The notes: generated by a model from the sequence alone, not told the origin. Positions 45,700 to 57,758 are shown, counted from the stretch's first letter. The stretch is DNA of 64,000 nt from Anniella stebbinsi (GCA_029215795.1 JARDYH010000001.1:182907654-182971653), one strand, 5' to 3'. Numbers and translations: made by a program.

Positions 45700-46066
45700 A
45701 GTAGTCATTGTGGGAGTCTCCCTGCTGCATTGGATTGAAACCCAAATATGCCACGAAGACCAATGGACTTGCCAGGTATGCTGTCTCCCTGGAGCACAGA
45801 TTAGAGATGGGACTGGAGGATTGCCAAAGCTCATAAAGCCCACTGACACATATCCTTTTCTTCTCATTCACGTGAGAACAAATTATACTGCCAAGCGGAG
45901 CTACGAAGAAATCACATCAGTCTTTGAAGTTTTGGAAAGGAAATTCAAGAACTTTGGAGCCCAGATAGTTTTTCTCATCCATCTTTCCAGTTCTTGGAAG
46001 AGGAATACAAAGGAAAAGAAAAACACTCTGGGTGAACTACTGGCTATGAAGGTAGTGCCTACCTGA
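45700..46066 (+). pseudogene. CR1 ORF1 esterase-like domain remnant
   Basis: The frame reads GVSLLHWIETQICHED, CQVCCLPGAQIRD, LPKLIKPTDTYPFLLIHVRTN and KFKNFGAQIVFLIHLSS. In intact CR1 ORF1 (SGNH-hydrolase fold) these are the GDSLLRGTE, CCLPGARI and HVGTND blocks. The catalytic Ser block is altered here (GVSLL) and the GTND block is RTNY, so the domain would be inactive. Confidence 0.75.
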
Positions 46067-46701
46067 GAGATTCGGATTCTGGGACCATGGGCTATGCTAC
46101 TTGGAAGATGGACTGCTGGCAAGGGATGCAGTTCACAAGGGCTGGGAAGAATGTGTTTGGCCACAGCATGAAGAACCTCGTCAGGAGGGCTTTAAACTGC
46201 ATCCTATGGGGGAGGGAGACGTAAACTTGGAGGCAACGATGGATGAAGACTTATGCATCATAATAGAGAGAACAGCTACAATAGCGCCCAATAATACTCT
46301 TCACAATAATACTCTTCACAATAACGTAGGAAAGAAGACGTTCCTGCACAGAAATACAAGAGGATGAGCCTGGGAACCCCATCAAGAGCATCTGGTTTAA
46401 AATAAATGGGGTAAGGAATAGAAGGAACATGGTAGTTGGAGTCTGCTACTGACCACCCACTTAAGGAGAAGACAATGAAATTATTGAAAAGCAAATTGCC
46501 AGTGTTTCAAGGAAATCCAATGTAGTAGTAATGGGGGACTTCAATTACCCCAATATATGTTAGGAGACAAATTCTGCCAAAAGTGGTCCCTCCAAGAATA
46601 TTTTGACATGTGTGGCTGATAACTTTCTCCTACAAAAAGTAGAGGAAGGAACTAGAGGATTGACTATTCTTGACTTGATACTGACCAATAGGGATGATTT
46701 A

Positions 46702-47285
46702 GAGCCTATCTACACAGTCCCTTGGAACGTTTAAAATAGTATTTTAAAACGTTCCAAATAGGTGCGTTCTAAAACATCCTAGGCCACATTACTGAGTACT
46801 CACATTACAGGAGAAAAATTCTTCAGTCTTTAAAGCGGTGTGTGCAGTCGCACACTCTTCTGACCTGTCTCTGTTTCGTTTTTACAATGAGTTTAGGGCA
46901 AGGCATTGTGGGTGTTATAGTTCAGTCACCACCTTCCTCCTTAGTTCCTCTGTCATTCCCTAGCTTTCAATGAGTATAGTGCTAAGAATTGTGGGTGCTG
47001 TAGTTCACTCGCCCACTTCCTCCTTAGCCTCACTTTTCCCCCCACTAATCAACTGTTAAGCATTTGGGTACCAGTGAACGAAGCACTGCCCCCATGAATT
47101 ACAAACAGTAAGGAAGGACACATTATTTTACTTAAAACGATTTATTAAAAGTGAAACCGTTGTATATAGCTGAAGTGAGTTTTAAAAAACTTCAGGTATA
47201 CAACATTAAAGGGAGTGCGTCATGTGGCCCAAAGAGTTTTCATAACTCTTATAAAACGTTAGAAACCTCATGTGTAGATCGGCTC
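46702..47285. mobile_element. 584-bp Harbinger-like MITE inside CR1
   Basis: It starts GAGCCTATCTACACA and ends TGTGTAGATCGGCTC, with exact TTA on both sides (46699-46701 and 47286-47288). The other CR1 copy has the empty site, GATGACTTAGTGG on the reverse strand at about 63333. A 3-bp TTA duplication is typical of PIF/Harbinger elements. The interior contains two related blocks (GGCATTGTGGGTGTTATAGTTC and GAATTGTGGGTGCTGTAGTTC). It has no coding capacity. Confidence 0.9.
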
Positions 47286-47355
47286 TTAGTGGATTAAGTG
47301 GCAGTTACAGGAACTCTGGGGGAAAGTGACCATGTCTTACTTGAGTTCTTGATTT

Positions 47356-47520
47356 TATATATGGTCACTCTAGTATAGTGCCTGCACCTTTAACTGTGGT
47401 GATGAAGAGGGAATTCCACCAGGAACTAATTGCATACACATGACAATGGCTGAAGTTCCCTTTTCTCTACAACTGTTAAAGTTACATGAGCCCTGTCCTC
47501 CTTTTCGTATGGTCAGCCTA
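47356..47520. mobile_element. single-unit MITE related to the 33.1-kb foldback
   Basis: TATGGTCACTCTAGTATAGTG through GTATGGTCAGCCTA matches the right arm of the palindrome at 33238-33400 with few changes. No clear target duplication is visible. Confidence 0.8.
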
Positions 47521-48600
47521 AGGAGAAATGAACCACATGCTTCAGAGAGCTTAGGAAAGGCAAAGCATTTGGTGTGATGACATTTCTTTTTCCGGTTGCC
47601 TCCTTTTCATTCCTTGCGGTTCGGGTTGGTAGGCAATGCAAAAATCTGAAAGCACTTTCTCTTACATGTGCCCATCTATCATTCCATGGACACACATAAA
47701 TTCCTGATTATTAAAGGCACCAGACCCAAGTTCCAATGTTTCGTTTCTCCAATACGGATCTCTCACCACACAAGAACTCTGCACATACTTAGAGGCACCC
47801 TCTAATGTGTATTTACTCGATAGGTTCCAGGGCTGAGTCTTTATACCAACGCAGCTCCCAGCTTGTGATAGAAAATGTGAGCTGTAACCTCTCCAAAGCT
47901 CTTTAGCAGGCATCCATGGCTGTGTGTGCTCCCCTTTCCCCAGGAACCCTGGCTTCCTTTGAGCTTCATCACACCTACTATTTTCCCCCCAGTTTGCTTC
48001 CACTGGTTCCCCCTCCATTTCCTATGCGAGTCCAGTGTTTTGAATCACACGTGGTTGGCATTGCTGCGATACCACAGTTTGACCTGTTGCAAATTTGCGT
48101 TTCGGACTCTGCCCGTTCAGGGATAAATCGAAAGAGAAACGAGCAACTGCTAGTTCAGGGTGAGAGAGTAGCCCGACGGGGATGACATCATGCGAGTCCA
48201 GTGCTGAAGAAGTGGAGCAAAGTCGCGGCGGGTGTGCAGCAAAGCTCCCGTGTGATGACGGCTTTACCCTGTGTGCTGAACACTCTTTTCTTTTCATTGG
48301 TGAACTGTGACAGGGACGCAGCATTTGAAACCAACACAGCCTGTGCTTCTCTGACCCCTCACATTTGAACCAAAGTACCAGTACATGTACGCAATGGCGT
48401 AGACCCAGCTCCCACCCAAACTCAAGTCACACGCACTCTGAATGGGGGCCTATGGTCTTGGGTGATGATGACTGTGGCTGCTTCTGAATTTGGCAAAGGC
48501 GAAAAGGGGAGCTGCTCAGGGTGCATCGATCTCAGCAGTGGCCTTTCGGTTTGTGTTCCCATCAGTGTTCATGAAGCTGCCCTGTTTGTTTTATGTTTGC
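47521..48600. other. intergenic segment, nothing recognised
   Basis: Unassigned sequence of average composition, with only shadow open frames on both strands. Confidence 0.45.
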
Positions 48601-48648
<48 letters not shown>

Positions 48649-49331
48649 TTATAACCCGCCTCTCCCTCCGGATTGAGGCGGGAAACAACAACAATATAAA
48701 ACACAAGAATCACAAAACAGTTAAAATTTTAAAAGCAAGAAAAAAATACATCATTAAAAACATCTTAAAATTCATCTGGATAGGCCTGCCGGAAGAGAGC
48801 AGTCTTCATGACTCTCTTAAATTCATGAAGACTGCTAATTTGTCTAATCTTCTCTGGCAGACCATTCCACAGTCTGGGAGCGGTGGAAGAGAAGGTCCTC
48901 TGGGTAACACTCGTCAGCCTAGTTCTGGCTGATTTGAGTAAGTTCTTCCCAGAGGACCTAAGTGTGCGGGGCGGATTGTATGGGAGAAGGCGATCCTGCA
49001 GGTAACCTGGACCCAAACCATGTAGGGCTTTAAAGATAATAACCAACACTTTATACTTCGCCCGGAAACTGATTGGCAGCCAATGAAGCGATTTTAAAAC
49101 TGGTGTAATGTGGTCACCCCTAGATGTACCGGTGACCAACCTGGCTGCCATATTTTGAACAAGTTGAAGTTTCCGGACTAGGCACAAAGGCAGCCCTATG
49201 TACAGCGCATTGGAGAAGTCAAGCCTCGAAGTTACCAGCACGTGCACTACCATCTTTAGGTCTTCCAACTCTAGGAAAGGGCGCAGCTGGCATATTACAA
49301 TGATAATTACAGCCACTGCAAAACATTTCAA
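48601..49331 (-). mobile_element. L2-type LINE 3' part with (TTA)n tail
   Basis: The reverse-strand frame (188 codons) reads ALYIGLPLCLVRKLQLVQNMAARLVTG, LKSLHWLPISFRAKYKVLVIIFKALHG, RLWNGLPEKIR and FKRVMKTALFRQA. This is the C-terminal segment of L2 ORF2. It ends in CCCGCCTC...TTATAAATT and an (ATT)n tail at 48601-48650. The frame is open to its stop, so this copy is less decayed than the others. Confidence 0.88.
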
Positions 49332-49966
49332 AACTGACCTCTGGGCTGGGGTGGGGGAGCTTGGCTCATTTTGTTGCTGTCAGAACACATGGCCTGCATG
49401 TTTGCCTGGTCCTTGATTGGAGAGCAGGGGAGGGAAGACATGTAATTACAGAACTGGGAAGGCTTCAGCTGAGGCACCCTTCTCTGCAGAAACTATACAT
49501 GCATACTAAATCCACTATCCAAAGTCACATAACATGACATAACCACACCTGTACTTTTCCAAGCCAGGGAGAGCACCATTGCCAATAACATTCAACAAAT
49601 GACAGCCTGGGAAAAGGGGGGAAGAGGCAGTGCTTGCTGGGTTGGCAGCACAGGCAGGTGTGATAAAATGAGTGGTACTTAAGAGTGCACAGGGGAGAAG
49701 GGATAATTAATTCCTGGAGATTGGGCGGATACACGCTAGTCCTCCGTTTGCATGTTGGGAAGAGTAACACCTGGGGGGCGGGTGATGTTGATGTTTTGTG
49801 ATTTCTTTGTCTGAATACATGGAAAGCAGACTGGGTTTGAGCACTCCTGGACCTCTGCCCTAGGCCTGGAAACCTTCCTGCATTCGGCAGCACTTGGTCG
49901 TCATCTACAATTGTTAGAAATAGCTGGGCCCAAATTGATCCAAAGGGAGAGGCAGGTAAGAAATAA

Positions 49967-50000
<34 letters not shown>

Positions 50001-50399
50001 TTACTGAGAGGGGAAGGTAAAAGGTAGAAAATTGACATCTGATGGAAAGAAGGGCTCTCAAAGAGGCAAAATACCTTCAAGGAGCTGATCAAGGGGCCCA
50101 GGGAAAGGAGGAACCTTGACATATGGTGGCAGCTCTGGGATTCTGATAACAGTGAAATTTAGCACTCCAAAGAGTATTTAGGGTTTTACCAATAGAGCTG
50201 ATAAAGGCAGTATATATTCTAATTCTGGGCCTGCAGAGTAAGGAAACAGATAGGCTAGATGATCAAGGGGTCCAGGTAAAGGACGAACCTTGACAGGAGC
50301 ACACGTAAAATAGGGACTCTTGGGAACACGTAGGTAGTAACAATGTCACCTGTCAACATTGGGGAGTCCTGCTGTTCCCTCTGGGGCTATAAGCCTTAA
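49332..50399. other. intergenic segment with (ATG)n microsatellite
   Basis: A (GAT)10 run is at 49968-49999. GATCAAGGGG(C/T)CCAGG and AACCTTGACA are each repeated about 175 bp apart (50087 and 50262), which may be the start of the tandem array that follows. No gene is seen. Confidence 0.5.
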
Positions 50400-51100
50400 T
50401 CCAAAAAATGTCCTATGGCTATTCAGAAAGTTACCTGAAAATTATGGCCATGCAGAAGAAGGGGCCATTCCAGAGATCATGCAGTAAAATGTGAATTTTG
50501 GAATGTTTGGAGGTACCTCCTCTGCTACGTGTGAGCAATCTGGGCTCTCCATACCTTACTGTGGGGCTATTCCAAAGCACACTTGATATTATAGTCATGC
50601 GCAAGCAGGGGGCCGGTCTGAAGAAGAATACATCAAGTAGACACTCTTAGAATGCTTCGAGTGCTAACTCAAACATCTAAAAGCAGTTTGGAGTCTCCCA
50701 CTCTTTTATGTGGGGTGCTTGTCAGAGCCCAATGCTTTCGTATGGCCATTCTGAAAGACACCTAATATTATGGCCATGTGCTAGGAGGGGGCCAGTTCTA
50801 TGGAGCATGCATCAAAGAAAGACTCTTAAGATGCTTGGGGTACAATCTATAACCTCCATGCTCTTTTCTATGGGATGCTTGTCAGAGCCCAATGCTTTCC
50901 TATGGCCATTCTGAAGGACACCTAATATTATAGCCATGCACAAGATGAGGGCCAGTCCAAAGGATCGTTCATCAAGGAGACACTCATAGGATGATTAGGA
51001 TGCTAATTTGAACCTCCATGAGCAGTTTGGGGGCTCTCTCTGTTTCTTGAGGGGCTTGTGGTCTCATTCCCATGTATTCCTATGACCATTCACAGATTCT
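50400..51100. repeat. diverged tandem repeat, about 147-179-bp units
   Basis: The block TATGGCCATTCTGAAAGACACC...ATTATGGCCATG recurs at 50441, 50588, 50767 and 50927. Each is followed by GGGCCAGT, a TCATCAAG/AGACTCTTAG block and a GGGGCTTGTCAGAGCCC block. Unit spacing is 147, 179 and 160 bp. It has no coding frame. Confidence 0.82.
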
Positions 51101-51796
51101 GGCCTGTTGTAATGCAGGGGCGCTAGAGGGGGGTAGATGTAAACATGGAAATAATTTTTTTACTGTTTTTGGCCACCCCTCCTCCACATATCTGGGTCTC
51201 TTAAAACTGGTGTCCATAAAGCATTATATAAAACTCCAGCCACCTTCTGTTTATTGTATTCTGCTTATGTGTGTGTGTGTTTGGAGATGATACCTAGAAA
51301 CCACTGTGGGGGTTCATAGGAGTTGTTCCCCAAAACCACTCTGTTGGTTTGTATTTTGATTCTGTGTTGCTTTCTATGAAAACTAAATTGAATGTCCCTT
51401 TTAGGTATTTTGATTTGTAGACGATCTCTAAGATGCTCCAATGGTTTCCTATGGTGATTTGGAATGAACCCATATGCATTTCAAGGGCCATTCGGTGTCC
51501 TCCTTTTTAGTACGTTCCAAAACTGCTTAACCACATGACTTAGCATGTTGTCTGAACAGGGTCATAGGTAGCCAGTGCAACTTGTGTGCTTAAATTAGCT
51601 TTATATGTCTAGCTAGCATATAGGTTAGTATTACTCTCCTTCACTTACCTACTCTTATACTGGGACCAATGGAGGGAACTACATGAACTGTTGCAAACCT
51701 TGGCTTCCTGGCAGGAAAACAGCTGGCTTGATAGTATCAGGAAAAAAGAAAGCAAAAAGTGCCCCTTGGAGAAAAGATGGATTTGTTGAGAAAGTA
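51101..51796. other. intergenic segment, nothing recognised
   Basis: Unassigned sequence with a short (GT)n at about 51267-51279. Confidence 0.4.
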
Positions 51797-51804
51797 CAAT
51801 TAAG

Positions 51805-52486
51805 TAGGGATGTGTATCGTATCATTAAAATGTACGATACTCCCAATTCTTTTAATTTGCAGACATGCATGGCCTAATCAATGAGATAAGGCAGCAGCAG
51901 TTCACCATCTTCTGATTAACACATTGTACTTTTATGACTGCATATGGAAGGCACTGTCTAGGTTTATTCACAGGTTTTGAAAGTGCATTGTATTCATAAA
52001 AATATACCTATAAGTCTCAGCTACCAGAAACAGTGCATGTCTTGTTGAGAGTTTAGTAACGCCTGCAGCTGTGCATCTGAAATTGGGCACAGATGAGTCC
52101 CCTCAAGGCCATCTGTGAGATGCCCATGGGTACTGGACGATGACATCTCTTGAAAAAGGACCACATTTCAGCCACTTGAAACAGTGTATTTGAAAGCTTA
52201 CTTCCGAGTAACACTTGCACCAATTGTTCTAAAATTTGGCACACAAGACTAGCAACACTCAGTCTGCACTGTGACCAAGTATCAAACCTGTAACTTGGAA
52301 AATTAAGACGTTTTAGGCCTTTCTCTGACTCAAAAATCAACTCTCTAGGGCAACATGGAGAATAATTATCAGAAATACAATACGATATGATACGGTTCAC
52401 CTACGATATAATCGGAGACAATAATTTTTTTGGTCTGAAATTCCGATAACGATACAAGACGATATTTTTGGCCATGCACATCCCTA
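51805..52486. mobile_element. hAT-like non-autonomous element with perfect target duplication
   Basis: It starts TAGGGATGTGTATCG and ends CATGCACATCCCTA. CAATTAAG is duplicated exactly (51797-51804 and 52487-52494). Subterminal TATCGTAT/ATACGATAT words are repeated in both orientations. It is 682 bp with no coding capacity. Confidence 0.93.
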
Positions 52487-52654
52487 CAATTAAGTGTTTA
52501 AATGACTGAACACAGCTGAGGTTGTGGGAGATGGCCTTGATATGACCTTGAATGTCTAAATGTAACTGATTCCAAATGTAACCAAGTCTCTAAAATTAAC
52601 ATCATGCCCAGTAGAGATTAGGAAGATAGAGCCACTTCACACATTTCCATCATG

Positions 52655-52870
52655 TGATATGGTGAATGCAGTGTTGGGCTTGAACCTAGAAGACCTAGGT
52701 TCAGTTTTCTGCTCAACTAGGAAGTTCACTGGGTGACCTTAGGCCAATCCCCCCATCCCTCAATCTAATGTACTCTGCAGAGTTCCTGTGAGGATACAGT
52801 GGGAGAGGGAGGAGCATTTAAGCTGTCCTGAACCCTTTGGAAAAGTGAGGGATGAAATATTATTAATAAG
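52655..52870 (+). mobile_element. tRNA-derived SINE, decayed
   Basis: GCAGTGTTGGGCTTGAACCTAG and GGTTCAGTTTTCTGC correspond to the A- and B-box parts of the SINE at 38651. GGGTGACCTTAGGCC and TTCCTGTGAGGATACAGTGGG match its body, and the 3' end is GATGAAATATTATTAATAAG. Confidence 0.75.
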
Positions 52871-53464
52871 TATAAATAATGTCATACGGGAAACATGTGT
52901 AATGCATGGTGACCTACAGTTCTGAGATTAGCAGATGCTCTTTGGCCTTTCCTCACCTCACTTCCTGGCTAGCCTTCTTGCAGCCCACCCCTCCACTCCC
53001 ATGGTAAATTTCTTTTAATTATTTTAATGTGCTTCCCCTTAATGACAAAAGGCTAACATTTCAATGTAGTTAAAAAGTCAGACATTTCTGATTGGAGAAT
53101 GTAAGCAAAGATAAAGGAAATGTCCAGAGTAGCCAGGTTGTTCCTTCTCAATGTCTTTCTGATTTTCTTATTTCTACAGGTAAGAAAATGCTTATCTGTA
53201 ATGAACTAATATGGCCACATCATGTCAGTGTTGCCTCAGAAAAGAAAATAAATTTTCCTTAAAGCTGGACTTCTTTTGGGTTACTAGGTCAATTGTTCTT
53301 GATAATGTTGCATGTTTCATGTCCTTCTTCTTTTCAGTCCTAAACATTTACATTCCGTTTTCACTCCAAACTTTTTTTCTCCAACAGAGTGGCTTGTGTT
53401 CCCCAAGCTAATGGCATGGAAATTCTTCACATTCCTTCATGGTGGCCAACTGAGGGGAGACTGA
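52871..53464. other. intergenic segment, nothing recognised
   Basis: Unassigned sequence. Confidence 0.4.
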
Positions 53465-55456
53465 GGCCAGATCCACACCAAGCAGGATATAGCACTATGA
53501 AAGTGGCATGAAAGTGGTATCTAAGAGGCAGGAGCAACACCAAGTAGGATATTCTTATTCTTATTCTTTACATTTAAATACCACCCCATAGCTGAAGCTC
53601 TCTGGGCGGCTTACAAAAATAAAAAGATTGAACATTAAAAGTCAATATACAAAATTTAAAACCATAAAACATAAAAACAGCTAACATTTAAAATATTTTA
53701 AACTTTCAGTCAGGCCAAAGACTCAGTCAAAAACTCAACTTAAGCTGTTAAATGCCTGGGAGAAAAGAAAAGTTTTGACCTGGCACCGAAAAGATAACAA
53801 TGTTGATGCCAGGCAGGCCTCATCGGGGAATTTATTCCATAATTGTGGGGCCACCACTGAGAAGGCCCTCTTCCTTGTTGCCATCCTCCAAGCTTCCCTC
53901 GGAGTAGGCACCCGGAGGAGGACCATAGATGCTGAGCATAGTGTACAGGTAGGTTCATGTCGGGAGAGGCAGGTATTGTAGTCCTGAGCTGTGTAAGGCT
54001 TTATAGGTTAAGACCAGCTCCTTGAATTGGGCTCAGAAACATACAGGCAGCCAATGCAAAGGGGGCTAGAATCAGTCTTATATGTTCGAACTTTCTGGTC
54101 CTGGTTACCAACCTGACCGCTGCATTTTGCCCAAGCTGCAGCTTCTGAACCATCTTCAAAGGCAGCCCTACATAGAGCACATTGCAGTAAACTAACTTGG
54201 AGGTTACCAGAGCATGGACAACTGAAGCCAGGTTATCTCTGTCCAGATAGGGGTGTAGCTGGGCCACCAACCGAAGTTGTTAGAAGGCACTCCGTGCCAC
54301 TGAGGCCACTTGAGCCTCAAGTGACAAAGATGGTTCTAGGACAACCCCCAAGCTATGAACCTGCTCCTTCGGGGGGGGGGTGCAACCCCATCCAGAACAG
54401 GTTGAACACCCTCCATCCGGTCAGCAGAACCACCCATTAACAGCATCTCAGTCTTGTCTGGATTGAATCTCAGTTTATTAGCTCTCATCCAGTCCATTGT
54501 CGCAGCCAGGCACTGGTTCAGCACATCCACAGCCTCACCTGATGAAGATGAAAAGGAGAAGTAGAGCTGCACCCAACAGTTTCATGTAGATGTTGAACAA
54601 CATGGGGGACAAGACTGACCCCTGCGGAACCCCATACTGGAGAATCTACGGGGCTGAGCAGTGTCCCCCAAGCACCACCTTCTGGAGCCAACCTGTCAAG
54701 TAGGAGCGGAACCACTGCAATGCAGTGCCTCCCACTCCCAACTCAGCCAGTCGTCCCAGAAGGATACCATGGTCGATGGTATTGAAAGCTGCTGAGAGAT
54801 CAAGGAGAATCAACAGAGTCACACTCCCCCTGTCTTTCTCCCGACATAGATCATCATACAGGGCGACCAAGGCTGTTTCCGTACCAAAACCAGGCCTGAA
54901 ACCCGACTGAAATGGATCCAGATAATCAATCTCATCCAAGAGTGTCAGCAGCTGGCCCACAACCACCCGCTCCAGGACCTTGCCCAGGAATGGAACATTT
55001 GCCACTGGCCTATAGTTATTAAGGCTTTCTGGGTCCAGGGAAGCTTTCTTCAGGAGTGGTCTCACTGCTGCCTCTTTCAGGAGGCCTGGGACCACTCCCT
55101 CTTGCAAAAGAGGCATTAATCACTTCCCTGGCCCAGCCAGTTGTTCCATCCCTGCTAGCTTTTATTAGCCAGGAGGGGCAAGGATCCAATACAGAGGTGG
55201 TTGCACGAACCTGTCCAAGCACTTTGTCCACATCCTTGAGGTGTACCAACTGAAACTCATCCAAGAAAAAAAAGACAAGCACTATGACAGCACTATGAAA
55301 GTGGTATAAAAGTGGTATATGGTATGTGTTTATGGGCCCCAACAATTGTGCGTGCACTTCAATACCACTATAAAGCAAAAGTGTGGCTTCTGCCTCTTAT
55401 ATACCACTTTCATATCACTTTTATAGTGCTATATCCTGCTTGGTGTGGATCTGGCC
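53465..55456. mobile_element. inverted-repeat MITE carrying an L2 insertion
   Basis: The left end GGCCAGATCCACACCAAGC and ATATAGCACTATGAAAGTGG is the reverse complement of the right end up to CTTGGTGTGGATCTGGCC at 55456. The MITE sequence proper is 53465-53547 and about 55263-55456. An L2 fragment lies between. The flanks TGA and GGA suggest a 3-bp duplication with one change. Confidence 0.85.
53548..55262 (-). mobile_element. L2-type LINE, reverse transcriptase to 3' end
   Basis: On the reverse strand 54646-55116 encodes [51 protein letters not shown] and [22 protein letters not shown] domains 1-3. Further left are MDWMRANKLRFNPDKTEMLLMG, then the C-terminal GLPLKMVQKLQLGQNAAVRLV (54001-54270) and APQLWNKFPDEA. 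The 3' end lies near 53560. The YADD block region near 54570 is deleted or decayed. It is dead because of frame breaks. Confidence 0.9.
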
Positions 55457-55847
55457 GGAGTCATCACTAGAGCATCTGCCTGGCTACCAGAAGACCATTT
55501 TGCAGGGTCTCCTCAGGAGAAAAGCCCTCCTCAGGAGCAACAGTCTACTTGAGAGACAGTGAGAAAGTAGACCCACCAGCAGCTGCTGAATCAAGCTGAA
55601 AGAAATCCCTCAGTCTCCTCCCAGACTTTGCTGGGTTAATAGATCCCATCTAATCATTGGTCCAGTTTGTGTGCTCAGAACAAGTCTCAGGCCCTGCAAG
55701 CAATTCTGTAGTAAAAGCTTGATTACCCCTAAAAGGGTAAAATCATTTCAAGTTTGTCCAGTGTGGATCCCACTGTGTCACAGATAGACCTGGGACATAC
55801 CCAGTGCTCCTTCGAGTCTAGTTTTGTGGATAAGTTTCAATTATGGT
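55457..55847. other. intergenic segment, nothing recognised
   Basis: Unassigned sequence between the MITE and a CR1 copy. Confidence 0.4.
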
Positions 55848-55908
55848 GTTCCAGCAAATGGTGGTCCAACTGCTTCATGAGGATGGCAAATTGGTAACAG
55901 ATGACAAA

Positions 55909-56263
55909 GGGTGCCTCTACAAGAGGCATTTAAAGCTCTTTCAAGGTGCATTAAAAAAATTACCTCTACAAGAATGGAGCGCAAATCGGGCGTAGAGGCG
56001 CGTTATGTCCCCGATTATGCGCATTATCGAATGCGCGTTAAATCGCGAGTTTTATTTTGCTCCGTCCGTTAAAGCGCATTTTGACTGTGTGAATAAGCGC
56101 TTATGCGCATTAACTACTTGTAAAGCGCATTTTGGACATCTGTTAATGTGCTTCGCCACCTCTCGCCGCCTCTCGTGCAGAGTTATTAGGCGTAAATGCG
56201 CTTCTGCGATTATGCGCATAATCGCCTAACCAGGCGCAAAAGCGAATCCTTGTAGAGGGGACC
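55909..56263. mobile_element. CpG-rich palindromic DNA transposon, copy B (355 bp)
   Basis: The ends GGGTGCCTCTACAAG and CTTGTAGAGGGGACC lie between AAA on both sides (55906-55908 and 56264-56266). The empty site GACAAAGAAAAGG is the expected CR1 sequence. It is the inverted counterpart of 22524-22879, sharing GATTATGCGCATAATCG, TTAACTACTTGTAAAG and CGAGTTTTATTTTG-type words. Confidence 0.9.
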
Positions 56264-57722
56264 AAAGAAAAGGCTGATGTACTCAATTCCTACTTCGGCT
56301 TAATCTTCTTCAAAAGCAGGTCTATGACCCCCCTGGAAAAAGTGAAGTACAAGCTGTCAGGGCAGGATTGCAGTTTGAGATTGATAAACAAATGGTCCAG
56401 GAACACCTAATTGCTTTGAACAAGTTCAAATCTCCAGGGCCCAACAAACTGCATCCTAGAATAATAAAGGAGCTGGCAGAAGAACTCTCAGAACCACTGT
56501 CTATTCTGTTTGCGAAATCATGGAAGACGGGTGAAGTGCTGGATGACTGGAAGAGGGCTATTGTTGTCCCTATCTTCAAAAAGGGCAAAAAGGAGGAACC
56601 TGGGAACTACAGACCAGTCAGTCTGTAAACACCTTGAAAACAATGCAGTGCTTACTAGAAGCCAGCATGGATTTGTCAAGAACAAATCCTGTCAGACTAA
56701 TCTGATCTCGTTTTTTGATCGGGCAACCTCCCTTGTGGACTGTGGGAATGCTGTGGATATAGTATGTCTTGACTTCAGCAAAGCTTTTGACAAAGTGCCC
56801 CATGACATTCGGATTCACAAACTAGTGAAAAGTGGGCTAGATGGAACAACTATTAGGTGGATCCACAGCTGGCTACAGAATCAGACTCAAAGAGTACTTA
56901 CTGGGGGGAGGTAACGAGCGGGGTACCACAGGGCTTAGTCCTGGGCCCAGTGCTCTTCAACATTTTTATTAATGATTTGGACAAGGAGGTGCAGGGAACG
57001 CTTATCAAATTTGCAGACAACACAAAATTGGGTGGGATCACAAATACCCTAGAAGACAGGAACAAACTCCAAAGTGATCTTGATAGGCTGAAGTGCTGGG
57101 CTAAAAACAACAGAATGAAATTTAATAGGGATAAATGCCAAGTTCTACACCTAGGAAAAAGAAACAAAATGCACAGTTACAAGATGGGGGATACTTGGCT
57201 AATCAATATGACAAGTGAGAAGGATTTTGGAATTGCTGTAGATCACAAGCTGAATATGAGCCAAAAGTGTGATGTGGCTGCAAAAAAGAGCAAATGCTAT
57301 TTTGGGCTGCATTAATAGAAGTAAAGCTTCCAAATCGTGTAAGGTATTGGTTCCCCTCTATTCGGCATTGGTTAGGCCTCATCTTGAGTATTGCATCCAG
57401 TTCTGAGCACCACACATCAAGAAGAATGCAGACAAGCTGGAGCGTGTTCAGAGAAGGGCAATAAGGATGATTAGGGGTCTGGAAACAAAACCCTATGAGG
57501 AGAGATTGAAAGAACTGGGAATGTTTAGCCTGGAGAAGAGAAGACTGAGGGGAGACATGATAGCACTCCTCAAATACTTGAAAGGTTGTCACACAGAGGA
57601 GGGCCAGGATCTCTTCTCGATCATCCCAGAGTGCAGGATGCGGAACAATGGGCTCAAGGTACAGGAAGCCAGATTCTGGCTGGACATCAGGAAAATCTTC
57701 CTGAATGTTAGAGCAGAACGAC

Positions 57723-57726
<4 letters not shown>

Positions 57727-57758
<32 letters not shown>

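Larger units (their letters stand above)
45110..47355 (+). mobile_element. CR1 LINE, ORF1 and start of ORF2, interrupted by a MITE
   Basis: ORF1 pieces: CKLCKLRSTWHTHAT-type cysteine motif near 45215-45290, and an esterase-like region at 45700-46060. ORF2 endonuclease begins about 46400 and includes VVVMGDFNYPNI at 46525 and [13 protein letters not shown] near 46665. It resumes after the MITE with the segment equivalent to 63300 on the reverse strand. It stops at about 47355, where another MITE sits. Frames are broken. Confidence 0.85.

Noticed and set aside
48601..48650. Trinucleotide repeats as CRISPR-like or regulatory arrays
   Set aside because: (AAT)n runs are the 3' tails of L2 elements. 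No spacers exist and the genome is animal.
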